From: Ferruginibacter sp.
GTDB lineage: Bacteria; Bacteroidota; Bacteroidia; Chitinophagales; Chitinophagaceae
Direction of reading: 5' to 3'
Assembly: GCA_019638575.1 (NCBI GenBank)
Contig: JAHBTN010000014.1
Coordinates: 1-64,000, forward strand
Length of the DNA: 64,000 bases
In this document: piece by piece, positions 45,254-54,041 of the stretch
Layout: each line of letters begins with the position of its first letter
Numbering within the stretch: position 1 is the first letter of the stretch
Position numbers and translations under genes: made by a program
The notes under the pieces: model-generated
Databases searched by the model: none
What the model saw: only the letters and a program-made list of their open reading frames with translations
Told to the model about the DNA's origin: nothing

Positions 45254-45927
45254 CAGCACCTGTTACATATCAACAAACAACCGAAGAATTGCCACTGCAA
45301 AATAAGTTTATAAAGTTTTTGGCTTATTTTTTCTCGGTGGTTTTTCATCCTTTGTTTGTGCCGCTATACGTGGTGGCTTTTATAGTGTATTGCCATCCTT
45401 CGTATTTTACCGGCATCAGCAACGGCACAAAAATGCAATTGATGCTGACCACTTTTTTGAACACGGTATTTTTTCCTGCTTTTGCAATTCTAATTATGAA
45501 AGGGCTTGGCTTTATCAAATCTGTTTTTTTACATACACAGCAAGACAGGATTGGCCCTTACCTCAGCAGTATGATTTTTTATTTTTGGATGGCCCGTGTG
45601 TTTTTTAAGTTCGATCCGCAACTTCCATTAATACTTGCCTCGTTTATGACGGCAGTTTTTTTAACTACTGCTGTTGCCTTAATTGCTAATATTTTTTATA
45701 AAATAAGCATGCATGCTATCGGCTGCGGAGGTATCATCGGCATATTTATTATCATTATGAACGGCAACAGTATGCTGATGACATGGCCGTTGGGTATTGC
45801 TTTTCTTATAACCGGACTGGTATGTACATCCCGGCTGCTCATCAGCAATCATACTTCAAAAGAAATATATATGGGGTTGCTTGTAGGGTTACTTTGCCAG
45901 TTTGCGGCAGCTATTGCCATATTATAA
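45250..45927 (+). CDS. PAP2-like integral membrane protein
   Basis: 225 residues with about six membrane helices. Segments QQDRIGPYLSS, KISMHAIGCGG and SRLLISNHTSKEIYMG align loosely with the three PAP2 phosphatase motifs (KxxxxxxRP, PSGH, SRxxxxxHxxxD), but the first is altered and the last Asp is Glu. It may be a lipid phosphatase that has drifted, or a membrane protein with only the fold. The 4-base overlap with rpoN couples translation, and a hairpin terminator follows. Confidence 0.65.
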   Translation: MTAPVTYQQTTEELPLQNKFIKFLAYFFSVVFHPLFVPLYVVAFIVYCHPSYFTGISNGTKMQLMLTTFLNTVFFPAFAILIMKGLGFIKSVFLHTQQDRIGPYLSSMIFYFWMARVFFKFDPQLPLILASFMTAVFLTTAVALIANIFYKISMHAIGCGGIIGIFIIIMNGNSMLMTWPLGIAFLITGLVCTSRLLISNHTSKEIYMGLLVGLLCQFAAAIAIL

Positions 45928-45931
45928 AAAT

Positions 45932-45962
45932 AAAAGGCCCCAATTTTAATTAGGGCGCTTTT
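45932..45962 (+). terminator. Terminator of the rpoN operon
   Basis: AAAAG-G-CCCC-AATT, loop TT, AATT-A-GGGCGC-TTTT: a stem with one mismatch and one bulge, ending in T4. It lies just after the stop at 45927. Confidence 0.55.
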
Positions 45963-46344
45963 CTCCTGTTGTGCCTAACAATAAAAACTTTAAAACTGTA
46001 GATGAAATATAGTTTTTACTGCAAGTATTTTTAACTGGTTAAACCAGGGATAAAAATGTAAAAGAATATATTTTTATAATGAAACTGATGCTTGAGTTGA
46101 ATGTGTTACTGTTGTTTTTACAATGCATGAATTATTGTTGGGTTCGGTTTTAATATTTTGGTTTTATAAATCGTATTTTCAAAGTGTTTTATTGTAGCAA
46201 ACCAATGTATTTTATAAATATTTTTATTTCGTATATGCTATACAGTAAAACTACTTAGCAGCCTTACTTTTTGGGAGTTTTAAAAACAACGTAAATGTTC
46301 TTTAATTAACAAAAAAGCTAATGCTATCGACTTTTATAAAGTTT
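45963..46344. other. Intergenic region between rpoN operon and pigment block
   Basis: About 430 bases lie between the two genes. After the terminator I see very AT-rich sequence with no open frame of convincing length, no repeat, and no structured element beyond the promoter box at its right end. It may hold upstream regulatory sites of the pigment block. Confidence 0.5.
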
Positions 46345-46352
46345 TATCTTTG
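46345..46352 (+). promoter_or_regulatory. -7 promoter box (TATCTTTG) of the pigment block
   Basis: An exact TAnnTTTG match 8 bases before the ATG at 46361. No clear -33 TTG. This is probably the main promoter of the block. Confidence 0.5.
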
Positions 46353-46360
46353 CTATATCA

Positions 46361-46855
46361 ATGAATCGCAAATCATTTATGAAAATATTTTTTAACGTAC
46401 TGTTTTTGTTGATGGTTTTTATAAGCCACGCAAATTCAACACAAGCCGGTTTTGACAAACAGGCATTTTATAATGCAATGTCTGCAAACAACCTGGATGA
46501 GATAAATACAATGCTTGAATTGGTGAAATCATCGGGGCTTGATGAAAAAGGTGCATACGAAGGGGCTTTATTGATGAAGAAAGCAGGACTGGTATCTAAA
46601 GCAAAAGAAAAATTAAGCTTATTTAAAACCGGCCGTACTAAGCTTGAATCTGCCATTAAAAATAATAATAACAACATCGAGTTTATTTTTCTTCGGCTTA
46701 TCATCCAGGAGCATGCCCCCAAAATGGTAAAATATAATGGTAATATTGAAAATGATTGCGAGTTAATTCGTAACCATTATAAAAGCCTTCCATCGGTTGT
46801 ACAAAAAGCCATCCTGGACTACAGCAAAAAATCAAAAGTTTTAAAAACGCTATAG
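46361..46855 (+). CDS. Secreted protein of unknown function, first gene of the dialkylresorcinol block
   Basis: 164 residues with a signal peptide (FFNVLFLLMVFISHANSTQA). The mature protein is alpha-helical (FDKQAFYNAMSANNLDEINT, EGALLMKKAGLVSKAKEKLS, LPSVVQKAILDYSKKSK). Its stop lies 18 bases before the darA start. No family recognised. Location at the head of the block suggests a periplasmic helper for pigment assembly or export, by context only. Confidence 0.65.
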   Translation: MNRKSFMKIFFNVLFLLMVFISHANSTQAGFDKQAFYNAMSANNLDEINTMLELVKSSGLDEKGAYEGALLMKKAGLVSKAKEKLSLFKTGRTKLESAIKNNNNNIEFIFLRLIIQEHAPKMVKYNGNIENDCELIRNHYKSLPSVVQKAILDYSKKSKVLKTL

Positions 46856-46858
46856 CCT

Positions 46859-46866
46859 TAACTTTG
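46859..46866 (+). promoter_or_regulatory. Possible internal promoter (TAACTTTG) before darA
   Basis: An exact TAnnTTTG match that begins 4 bases after the previous stop and ends 6 bases before the darA ATG at 46873. It would allow darA and later genes to be transcribed apart from the first gene. Confidence 0.4.
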
Positions 46867-46872
46867 TACAGC

Positions 46873-47772
46873 ATGGCTAAAAAAATCCTGGTAATTTATT
46901 ATTCCCAATCGGGACAACTGGAAGACATCCTCAATAATTTTACAGCACCTCTTGTACAAGCAGGCAATATTGTTGAGAAAGTTCGTGTTCATGTAGCAAA
47001 GGATTATCCATTTCCCTGGAACGGCAAAGCATTTTTTTCGGTAATGCCTGATTGTGTCTTAGGCGTACCTACGGAATTAAAATCTTTTCAACTTAAAGAA
47101 AACAAATACGACCTGGTGATACTTGGCTACCAGGCATGGTTCTTATCGCCGTCAATACCTGTAAATTCTATTTTACAACAACCTTCGGTAAAAGCAGTTT
47201 TAAAAGATACCCCGGTGGTAACTATTACCGGCGCCAGAAATATGTGGATTAGCGCTATGGAACGGATAAAAAAAATTTTAAAAGCATCCGAAGCAAAACT
47301 GGTTGGCAGTATAGCACTGTATGACAAGCACCATAACTTCATAAGTTTTATCACCATCTTTTACTGGATGTTTAAAGGTAAAAAAGGCAGGTGGTTGGGT
47401 ATATTTCCAAAACCAGGTGTATCAGATGAAGATATTATAAATACTAGCCGGTTTGGCGAAACAGTACAAAAACATCTTGCTGTTGAAAGTTGGGATGGAT
47501 TACAGGAAGAGTTGATTCAACAAAAAGCCATCGAGGTAAAATACAACCTGATGTTTATCGAATCAAAAGCAAGCAGGATTTTTGCGATATGGGCAAACAT
47601 CATTGCAAAAAAGAAAAAAAGAGGCCCCTGGCTTGTTGCATTCAAATATTATCTTTTAATTGCATTGTTTATAGCAGCCCCGATAATACTAACTGTAGAT
47701 GCTATCTTCTTCAAACCATTTTTATCGGGCCGTATTAAAAAGCAAAAACAACTTTATTCAGGCGTAAATTAA
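46873..47772 (+). CDS. darA: Dialkylresorcinol condensing enzyme DarA-like
   Basis: About 299 residues from the ATG at 46873; a TTG 9 bases upstream is in frame but overlaps the promoter box. The N-terminus KILVIYYSQSGQLEDILNNF is flavodoxin-like. Further conserved pieces are YDLVILGYQAWFLSPSIPVN and VVTITGARNMWISAMERIKK, and the C-terminus has a membrane helix (YYLLIALFIAAPIILTVDAI). This matches Bacteroidetes proteins annotated as DarA. DarA and DarB together join two beta-keto acyl chains and aromatise the product to a dialkylresorcinol. Confidence 0.85.
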   Translation: MAKKILVIYYSQSGQLEDILNNFTAPLVQAGNIVEKVRVHVAKDYPFPWNGKAFFSVMPDCVLGVPTELKSFQLKENKYDLVILGYQAWFLSPSIPVNSILQQPSVKAVLKDTPVVTITGARNMWISAMERIKKILKASEAKLVGSIALYDKHHNFISFITIFYWMFKGKKGRWLGIFPKPGVSDEDIINTSRFGETVQKHLAVESWDGLQEELIQQKAIEVKYNLMFIESKASRIFAIWANIIAKKKKRGPWLVAFKYYLLIALFIAAPIILTVDAIFFKPFLSGRIKKQKQLYSGVN

Positions 47773-47783
47773 TTTTAGTTCAG

Positions 47784-48932
47784 ATGAGTCTTAACGAGGT
47801 TTACATTATAAACACTTCTTCATTTTTTCCAAACAATCCGGTTAGTAACGATGAGATGGAAGAATACCTGGGATATATCAATGATACTCCCTCAAGGTCA
47901 AAAGCAATTGTATTGCGTAATAATGGTATTAAACGCAGGTTTTATGCGTTAACTAAAGAAGGTGTGCCCACTCATACCAATGCACAAATGACTGCATTGG
48001 CTGTTGAAGCCTTGTTTAAAGATGACCCCACCGAAATAAAAAAAATAGAACTGTTAAGCACCGGAACTTCCACCCCCGACCAAATGATGCCATCGCATGC
48101 CGCTATGGTGCACGGGTGGCTGCCGCAAACAAATCCTATTGAAGTGGTTTCGCCATCGGGGGTATGCTGCGCAGGCATGCACGCTTTTAAATACGCTTAT
48201 CTTTCTACCAGGGCTGGCAATGTGCATGATGCCGTGGCAACGGGGTCGGAACGTTTTTCAGTTTCATTGTTGTCATCAAATTTTGAAGACGAGGCAAAGC
48301 GCTTAAAAGAACTTATGGAAGATCCATATATAGGTTTTGAAAAAGAATTTTTAAGATGGATGTTATCGGATGGAGCCGCTGCCTTTCATATTTCAAATAA
48401 AAAAAACGATAATGGTATTAGCCTTAAGGTTGAGTGGATGGAAGGCTTCTCTTATGCAAATGAACTAAGCGCCTGCATGTACCAGGGCGCCGATAAATTA
48501 AAAGACGGCACATTAAAAGGCTACCAGGATTATACGCCTGAAGAATTAACAACCCAATCAATACTCAGCATAAAACAGGATGTAAAACTATTAAGCAAGA
48601 ATATTGTTTTGTATGGCGGGTATGGCGTATCGGCATCATTAAAAAAACATGGTGTAAAATCCAGTGAGATAGATTATTTTCTGCCGCACATGTCGAGCGA
48701 ATTTTTTAAAGACAAGATTTACCAGCAACTGATTGCCAACGAAACGGGCATTATGTACGATAAATGGTTTGTAAATCTTACCCAGGTTGGTAATGTAGGT
48801 GCAGCATCGGTTTATTTAATGGTAGATGAATTGTTTCACAGCGGCAAACTTAAAAAAGGCCAAAAGATTTTCTTGTTGGTACCCGAAAGCGCAAGGTTCT
48901 CTTATATGTATTGCATGCTTACGGTTTGCTGA
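47784..48932 (+). CDS. darB: KAS III-type condensing enzyme DarB-like
   Basis: 382 residues. The thiolase-fold Cys-His-Asn set is visible: SGVCCAG with Cys128/129, YFLPHMSSEFF with His302, and QVGNVGAASVY with Asn337. The fold and the direct position after darA identify it as the partner condensing enzyme that joins two activated fatty acyl chains to form the resorcinol. It follows darA by 11 bases and precedes the small conserved gene. Confidence 0.9.
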   Translation: MSLNEVYIINTSSFFPNNPVSNDEMEEYLGYINDTPSRSKAIVLRNNGIKRRFYALTKEGVPTHTNAQMTALAVEALFKDDPTEIKKIELLSTGTSTPDQMMPSHAAMVHGWLPQTNPIEVVSPSGVCCAGMHAFKYAYLSTRAGNVHDAVATGSERFSVSLLSSNFEDEAKRLKELMEDPYIGFEKEFLRWMLSDGAAAFHISNKKNDNGISLKVEWMEGFSYANELSACMYQGADKLKDGTLKGYQDYTPEELTTQSILSIKQDVKLLSKNIVLYGGYGVSASLKKHGVKSSEIDYFLPHMSSEFFKDKIYQQLIANETGIMYDKWFVNLTQVGNVGAASVYLMVDELFHSGKLKKGQKIFLLVPESARFSYMYCMLTVC

Positions 48933-48987
48933 TGCAGCTAAAGGCTGCTATGGGTTGTTGGTTAATAAATGAAATCTTTTTCAAAAA

Positions 48988-49395
48988 ATGAAAAAAGAAG
49001 AAATTCCCCAGGATGACGGTGCACTTAACAATCTTACCAAGGAAGTGGTATATGCTGTTGACAAAGATGGCAACTACACAACCGAACTAAGTACCGGCTG
49101 GAATGTAAAGTCAAAGGCGTTGGATGTGGCCTGGGATGATATAGCGCAACGCATTGAAAATGCCCGCCAGAAAGTTTTAAATAACCAGGCAAGCCCTATT
49201 TTATATTTTATTGAACTGAGGTTGATGGATATCGGCATTGTAGCCGCCTATACAGGTTTTTGGAAATGGACAATAAAAAGACATTTAAACCCTTCGGTTT
49301 TTAAAAAATTACCGCAAAAGAAATTACAACGCTACGCCGATGCATTTAATGTAAGTGTGGAGGAATTAAAAACTATGAATGTGCATGATGACTGA
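48988..49395 (+). CDS. Conserved small protein of the flexirubin-type cluster
   Basis: 135 residues, cytosolic, no signal peptide. IEARQ-like helix IAQRIENARQKVLNNQASP, then PILYFIELRLMDIGIVAAYT and FWKWTIKRHLNPSVFKKLPQ. Such genes commonly travel with BtrH-like genes in Bacteroidetes pigment clusters, so a partner role is likely. Its stop overlaps the start of the BtrH-like gene by 8 to 17 bases, which suggests translational coupling. No enzyme motif is seen. Confidence 0.7.
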   Translation: MKKEEIPQDDGALNNLTKEVVYAVDKDGNYTTELSTGWNVKSKALDVAWDDIAQRIENARQKVLNNQASPILYFIELRLMDIGIVAAYTGFWKWTIKRHLNPSVFKKLPQKKLQRYADAFNVSVEELKTMNVHDD

Positions 49396-50401
49396 TTTTA
49401 AACACTTGCAGGCAGCGCACTGTGAAAACGGTGTTACCACAAACTTGTTAAGAAGCGTTGGTGTGGGTGGGCTTACCGAACCATTGGCGTTTGGTATTGG
49501 CAGCGGCTTGTTTTTTGTTTATATACCCTTGCTTAAAATAAACAAAGGCCCGGCCATTGCATTTAGAACCATGCCCGGCCTTATTTTTAAACGCACCTGT
49601 AAATCACTAAACGTACCGGTTGTACGAAAAAAATTCAGCAATAAAGAAGCTGCTTCAAAATTTTTAGACGATTGTTTGCAAGCCGGGCAGCCGGTAGGCT
49701 GCCAGGTAGGTGTTTACTATCTTACTTATTTCCCTAAAGAATACCGTTTTCATTTTAATGCACATAATTTAATAGTGTATGGCAGCCGGGGAGACGATTA
49801 TCTCATAAGCGACCCGGTGATGGAAAACGTTACAACACTTACTAAATACGAACTGGAAAGGGTGCGTTTTGCAAAAGGCGCATTAGCGCCAAGGGGGCAA
49901 ATTTATTACCCGGCATCGCATGTAAATGTAACCGATGAGCAATTACGAAAAGCTATTAAAACCGGTATTAAAAGAAATGTAAGAGACATGATTAGTATTC
50001 CCGGGCCCATAGCAGGTGTAAAAGGCATTTCGTACACCGGTAAAAAAATAAAAAAATGGAAAGATAAACTTGGCTCAAAAACAGCAGGCCTGTACCTGGC
50101 GCAACTGGTACGTATGCAGGAAGAAATTGGTACCGGCGGTGGCGGTTTCAGGTATATCTATGGCGCATTTTTACAGGAAGCTTATGCCTATCATCCCATT
50201 GATGAATTGCCCGAAATATCAAAACTGTTTACACAAAGTGGCGACATGTGGCGCAGCGCTGCGGTGCAGGCTGCCGGTATATATAAAGACCGCATAGGTA
50301 GCCAGGCCGATTATGATATGATGGGAGATTATTTACTGGAGATAGCAGAGATAGAGAAAAAAGCATTCCTGGCACTGCGAAATATAAAATGGAATTCATG
50401 A
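49385..50401 (+). CDS. BtrH-like acyltransferase (BtrH N-terminal / DUF4872)
   Basis: About 338 residues. Possible ATGs are at 49379, 49385 and 49388; the first fully overlaps the previous frame, so I use 49385. AAHCENGVTTNLLRSVGV holds the N-terminal Cys (Cys13 from this start) used for acyl transfer in BtrH of butirosin synthesis; FHFNAHNLIVYGSRGDDY, LISDPVMENVT and YPASH follow. BtrH takes an acyl group from an acyl carrier protein. Here it may attach the polyene acyl chain to the dialkylresorcinol, which is inference from the cluster. Confidence 0.85.
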   Translation: MMTDFKHLQAAHCENGVTTNLLRSVGVGGLTEPLAFGIGSGLFFVYIPLLKINKGPAIAFRTMPGLIFKRTCKSLNVPVVRKKFSNKEAASKFLDDCLQAGQPVGCQVGVYYLTYFPKEYRFHFNAHNLIVYGSRGDDYLISDPVMENVTTLTKYELERVRFAKGALAPRGQIYYPASHVNVTDEQLRKAIKTGIKRNVRDMISIPGPIAGVKGISYTGKKIKKWKDKLGSKTAGLYLAQLVRMQEEIGTGGGGFRYIYGAFLQEAYAYHPIDELPEISKLFTQSGDMWRSAAVQAAGIYKDRIGSQADYDMMGDYLLEIAEIEKKAFLALRNIKWNS

Positions 50402-51150
50402 GCAATGCAGCAGTAAGCATCAATCATTTGGGATTTACTTATCCCGGTCAATCATCTTCCTGCTTTAGCAATTTAAGTTTAACTGTGCAGGAGGGCGAAC
50501 GCTTTGGCTTGTTTGGCCCTAATGGTGCAGGCAAAACAACTCTCATGCATTGTATGACGGGGTTATTATCGTATCAACAAGGCAGCATTAAATTGTTGGG
50601 TTACGAAATAGCAAACCACAAAAAATCGGTAAATAAACTTTTTGGTTATGTGCCGCAGGATTTTTCTTTTTACCAGGAACTAAGCCCTGCCGAAAACCTT
50701 GCCTTTTTTGGTGCATGGGCCGGCTTACAAAAAAATGAAATAAAAAATAAAACAACCGAACTGCTGGAAGTGCTGGGCCTGGCCGATGTACGCAATAAAA
50801 GAGTAGAACAATTTTCGGGCGGGATGAAACGCAGGGTGAACCTTGCCATTGGAGTAATGCACAACCCCCGTGTTTTGTTTTTAGACGAACCTACCGTTGG
50901 TGTTGATGTACACACAAGGCACGCCATCATCAACTATCTTATTAAATTAAATGAAGAAGGCGGAACTACATTAATATATACATCGCACCAATTAGCAGAA
51001 GCCGAAGAGCTATGTAATAAAGTGGCTTTGATTGATGACGGAAGAATAATTGCACACGATACATTGCAACAACTGGTTGCCGATTATAAAGAAGAAGGGC
51101 TGGAAGGGTTATTCATCAATTTAACAGGTAAATCGTTCAGGGATTCATGA
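50398..51150 (+). CDS. ABC transporter ATP-binding protein
   Basis: About 250 residues from the ATG at 50398, which overlaps the previous stop by 4 bases; an ATG at 50389 is also in frame. Walker A GPNGAGKTT lies near residue 40, the Q-loop in YVPQDFSFYQE, the signature FSGGMKRRVNLAIG near 140, Walker B VLFLDEPTVGVD and the H-loop in YTSHQLAEAEEL. It pairs with the ABC-2 permease that starts 4 bases before its stop. Together they would export the pigment or its precursor. Confidence 0.95.
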   Translation: MSNAAVSINHLGFTYPGQSSSCFSNLSLTVQEGERFGLFGPNGAGKTTLMHCMTGLLSYQQGSIKLLGYEIANHKKSVNKLFGYVPQDFSFYQELSPAENLAFFGAWAGLQKNEIKNKTTELLEVLGLADVRNKRVEQFSGGMKRRVNLAIGVMHNPRVLFLDEPTVGVDVHTRHAIINYLIKLNEEGGTTLIYTSHQLAEAEELCNKVALIDDGRIIAHDTLQQLVADYKEEGLEGLFINLTGKSFRDS

Positions 51151-52433
51151 TGTTTAAACTCAGCAGCACCATATTAAAAGATATACGCATCTTATTTCGT
51201 GATAAGCTGGGGCTTATTTTTATGTTTATAATGCCCATTATTTTGGCCATTGTAATTACGGCAGTACAAAACAGCACTTTTGAAATATTAAACACCAATA
51301 CCGTTCCCACACTGCTTTGTAACCGGGATACCGGGGAAGCAGGTAAACAAATGGAATTAGCCATCAATAAAGTTGGCATGTTTAATTTAAAACAGGTAAC
51401 TCCCAATATTTCTGAAAAAGAAATTGCTAACAGGATGCATGCAAAAGATGCTGTTGTAGCTATCGTCATCCCATCCAACTTTACACAAAAATTAAAACAA
51501 AAATCGGAAGAGACAGCAAAAAAAGCTTTGAAGAATTTTGGAATGTCAATCGATAGCATGCATGTAACCGATAACGATAGTGTGCAGCCTGTCACGGTAT
51601 TTTATCACCCGGTTTTGCAGGAATCATTCCGTCGTTCTATACAAGGAGCTTTAAAAAGTTCTTTACAAATGGTACAAAACAGGGAAGTTTTAAAAAGCCT
51701 TTATTTTTCTTTAAACGAAACTGCATTGCCCGATTCGCTGGAAAATGAACTAATGAACAACCAGCTAGCAATTAACGAAATACCTATATCACGAGACGGC
51801 AGCCGAAACATACCCAATGCTACACAGCATAATATACCTGCCTGGACCATCTTTGCTATGTTTTTTGTTGTAATTTCTTTAGGCAGCAGCGTGGTAAGAG
51901 AAAAACTCAATGGTAGTTTTGTTCGCTTAAAAACATTACCTACCAATTATCTTATTGCACTCATATCAAAACAACTTACTTACCTGTTGGTAACATTTAT
52001 ACAGGCGCTTGTAATATTTTCAATTGGTATATGGTTGTTTCCATTTATGGGGCTACCCAGGTTAAACATACCTACCGATATTGCAGGTGTAATTATTGTT
52101 ACGCTTATATGTGGTTGGTGTGCAGTAAGCTATGCTATTATGATTGGCGTGTTTGCTAAAACACAGGAACAGGCTAATGGGATTGGCGCCGTATCAATTG
52201 TTTTGATGGCGGCTGTTGGAGGTTTGCTTGTTCCCAGCTTTGCCATGCCTTCTTCTTTTCAGTATATATTAAAAGCATCACCCTTACATTGGTGCTTACA
52301 ATCATATTATGGATTATTTTTAGAAGGCGGAAAATTGAGAGATGTAATACTAAATATTCTACCTTTATTGGGTATTACTTTACTAATACAATTAATTACT
52401 TTATACGGGTTAAAAAGAAAAAACCTAATTTGA
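51147..52433 (+). CDS. ABC-2-type transporter permease
   Basis: 428 residues. One N-terminal membrane helix (GLIFMFIMPIILAIVITAV), a large extracytoplasmic domain (about 45-235) and a five-helix C-terminal bundle (WTIFAMFFVVISLGSSVV, LTYLLVTFIQALVIFSIGIW, and others) give the ABC-2/YhgE-like pattern. The 4-base overlap with the ATPase shows a dedicated pair. The substrate is probably a lipid-like pigment; this is by location. The ACP gene begins 10 bases later. Confidence 0.93.
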   Translation: MMFKLSSTILKDIRILFRDKLGLIFMFIMPIILAIVITAVQNSTFEILNTNTVPTLLCNRDTGEAGKQMELAINKVGMFNLKQVTPNISEKEIANRMHAKDAVVAIVIPSNFTQKLKQKSEETAKKALKNFGMSIDSMHVTDNDSVQPVTVFYHPVLQESFRRSIQGALKSSLQMVQNREVLKSLYFSLNETALPDSLENELMNNQLAINEIPISRDGSRNIPNATQHNIPAWTIFAMFFVVISLGSSVVREKLNGSFVRLKTLPTNYLIALISKQLTYLLVTFIQALVIFSIGIWLFPFMGLPRLNIPTDIAGVIIVTLICGWCAVSYAIMIGVFAKTQEQANGIGAVSIVLMAAVGGLLVPSFAMPSSFQYILKASPLHWCLQSYYGLFLEGGKLRDVILNILPLLGITLLIQLITLYGLKRKNLI

Positions 52434-52443
52434 AAAAGATATC

Positions 52444-52707
52444 ATGGAGACAGCAGAACTAAAACTACAGCTTAAAAAACAAATTGTGGAATTCCTGAAC
52501 CTGATACAGGTAAAGCCGGAGGATATAAAGGACGATGAACCGTTGTTTGGAGAAGGGTTGGGCCTTGATTCAATTGATTCAATTGAGTTAATTGTTTTAT
52601 TAGGCAGGGAATACGGCATTAATATACAAGACCCCAAAGAAGGCAGGAAAATATTGGTTGATATCAATACCATGGTTGCATACATTGAGCAGCACCGAAC
52701 TAAATAG
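52444..52707 (+). CDS. Acyl carrier protein
   Basis: 87 residues. The phosphopantetheine serine is Ser43 in GLGLDSIDSIELI, and the helix after it (IVLLGREYGINIQDPKEGR) is normal for type II ACPs. It carries the growing polyene or keto-acyl chain between the ketosynthase and other enzymes of the block. It lies 10 bases after the permease and 137 bases before the ketosynthase. Confidence 0.93.
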   Translation: METAELKLQLKKQIVEFLNLIQVKPEDIKDDEPLFGEGLGLDSIDSIELIVLLGREYGINIQDPKEGRKILVDINTMVAYIEQHRTK

Positions 52708-52844
52708 ATTTTTAAAACCCAATTATATAAAGTGTAAAGCACGGGGTTTGATAGCGATTGGCTTAATCCATTTATAGTTTTTAGTTAAATATTCCTTTGG
52801 TTTTTCCGGGATAGTATAAGTTTGTTACATCTTAAATAAATGTT

Positions 52845-54035
52845 TTGAACAGGGTATTCGTTACAGGCATGGGAATTATCAGCGCTATTGGAAATTCCGT
52901 GGCAGAAAATCATCTTGCTTTAAAAGAAGGTAAATCGGGTATCAGCAAAAACTTATATCTCTTTCCAACTAAATATGCCTCCATATTACCTTTTGCACAA
53001 GTTGGCATAAGCACAAACGAACTAAGCAGCAAACTAAAAATATTTGAAAAAGGTGTTACCCGAACAAGTATGCTTGCACTGCATGCATTTAATGAAGCTG
53101 TTGAAGATGCCGGGCTTTCGGCTTCAATTATCAGTGCTTATGGCACTGCATTAATTGGCGCCAGTACTGTAGGTGGCATGTGTTTAACAGATGAACTTTA
53201 TGAAGATGCCAATAAATGTGAACAAGGATCTGATTATACTCAATCGTACGATTGTGCATCAGTGTGTTTGTTTTTACAACAGCGTTATAAGATGAACGGT
53301 ATCATCAATACTATTAATACGGCTTGTTCTTCGGCAGCCAATGCCATCATGTACGGGGCAATGCTTATTAAAAACGGTTTTGCCGACAGAGCCATTGTTG
53401 GTGGTGCCGATAGCCTGGCAAAATTCACCATCAACGGGTTTAATGCACTTCATATTTTATCGCCAGAAACTTGTACACCTTTTGATGAAAACAGGAAAGG
53501 TTTAAACCTTGGCGAAGGAGCTGCATTTCTTGTTTTGGAAAAAGAAAAAGATGCCGCCGGAAAAAAAATTTATGCCGAACTAACAGGATATTGCAATGCC
53601 AATGATGCCTATCATCCGTCTTCGCTATCCGAACAGGGCGATGGGCCATTTTTTTCTATGCAAGGCGCCTTGCAATTGGCCGGGCTTGCTGCTGCTGATA
53701 TCAATTTCATTAATGCACATGGCACCGGAACCGAAAATAATGATGAAGTAGAAAGCAGGGCAATGATACGCTTATTTAATAATCCTCCTGCTTTTGCATC
53801 AAGTAAAGCTAATGTTGGCCATACGCTTGGCGCAGCAGGGGCTGTGGAAGCTGTTTTCAGTATTTTAAGTTTATATTACCAGGAGCTGTATGCCAACCTG
53901 TATTACAACAATGCCATTCCATCAACCGGTTTAGTACCGGTGCAGGTATATAAAAAAATGCCTGTACAGCATGTTATGAGTAATTCGTTTGGTTTTGGTG
54001 GCAATTGTTCATCATTGATATTTTCAAAAGCCTGA
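52845..54035 (+). CDS. Beta-ketoacyl-ACP synthase (KAS I/II type), active
   Basis: 396 residues from a TTG start (TTG AAC AGG GTA), which keeps the conserved first strand RVFVTGMGIISAIG intact; the only nearby ATG is out of frame. The catalytic residues are complete: Cys161 in NTACSSAA, His292 in NAHGTGTENND and His326 in KANVGHTLGAAGAVEA. It elongates the acyl chain on the ACP. The next gene, 6 bases downstream, encodes a catalytically incomplete partner, so the two are likely a heterodimer as in type II aryl polyene systems. Confidence 0.94.
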   Translation: MNRVFVTGMGIISAIGNSVAENHLALKEGKSGISKNLYLFPTKYASILPFAQVGISTNELSSKLKIFEKGVTRTSMLALHAFNEAVEDAGLSASIISAYGTALIGASTVGGMCLTDELYEDANKCEQGSDYTQSYDCASVCLFLQQRYKMNGIINTINTACSSAANAIMYGAMLIKNGFADRAIVGGADSLAKFTINGFNALHILSPETCTPFDENRKGLNLGEGAAFLVLEKEKDAAGKKIYAELTGYCNANDAYHPSSLSEQGDGPFFSMQGALQLAGLAAADINFINAHGTGTENNDEVESRAMIRLFNNPPAFASSKANVGHTLGAAGAVEAVFSILSLYYQELYANLYYNNAIPSTGLVPVQVYKKMPVQHVMSNSFGFGGNCSSLIFSKA

Positions 54036-54041
54036 GTTTTT

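Noticed and set aside
45963-46344. Riboswitch or small gene in the 430-base gap
   Set aside because: No conserved fold or long frame was seen in this AT-rich stretch, so nothing is called.
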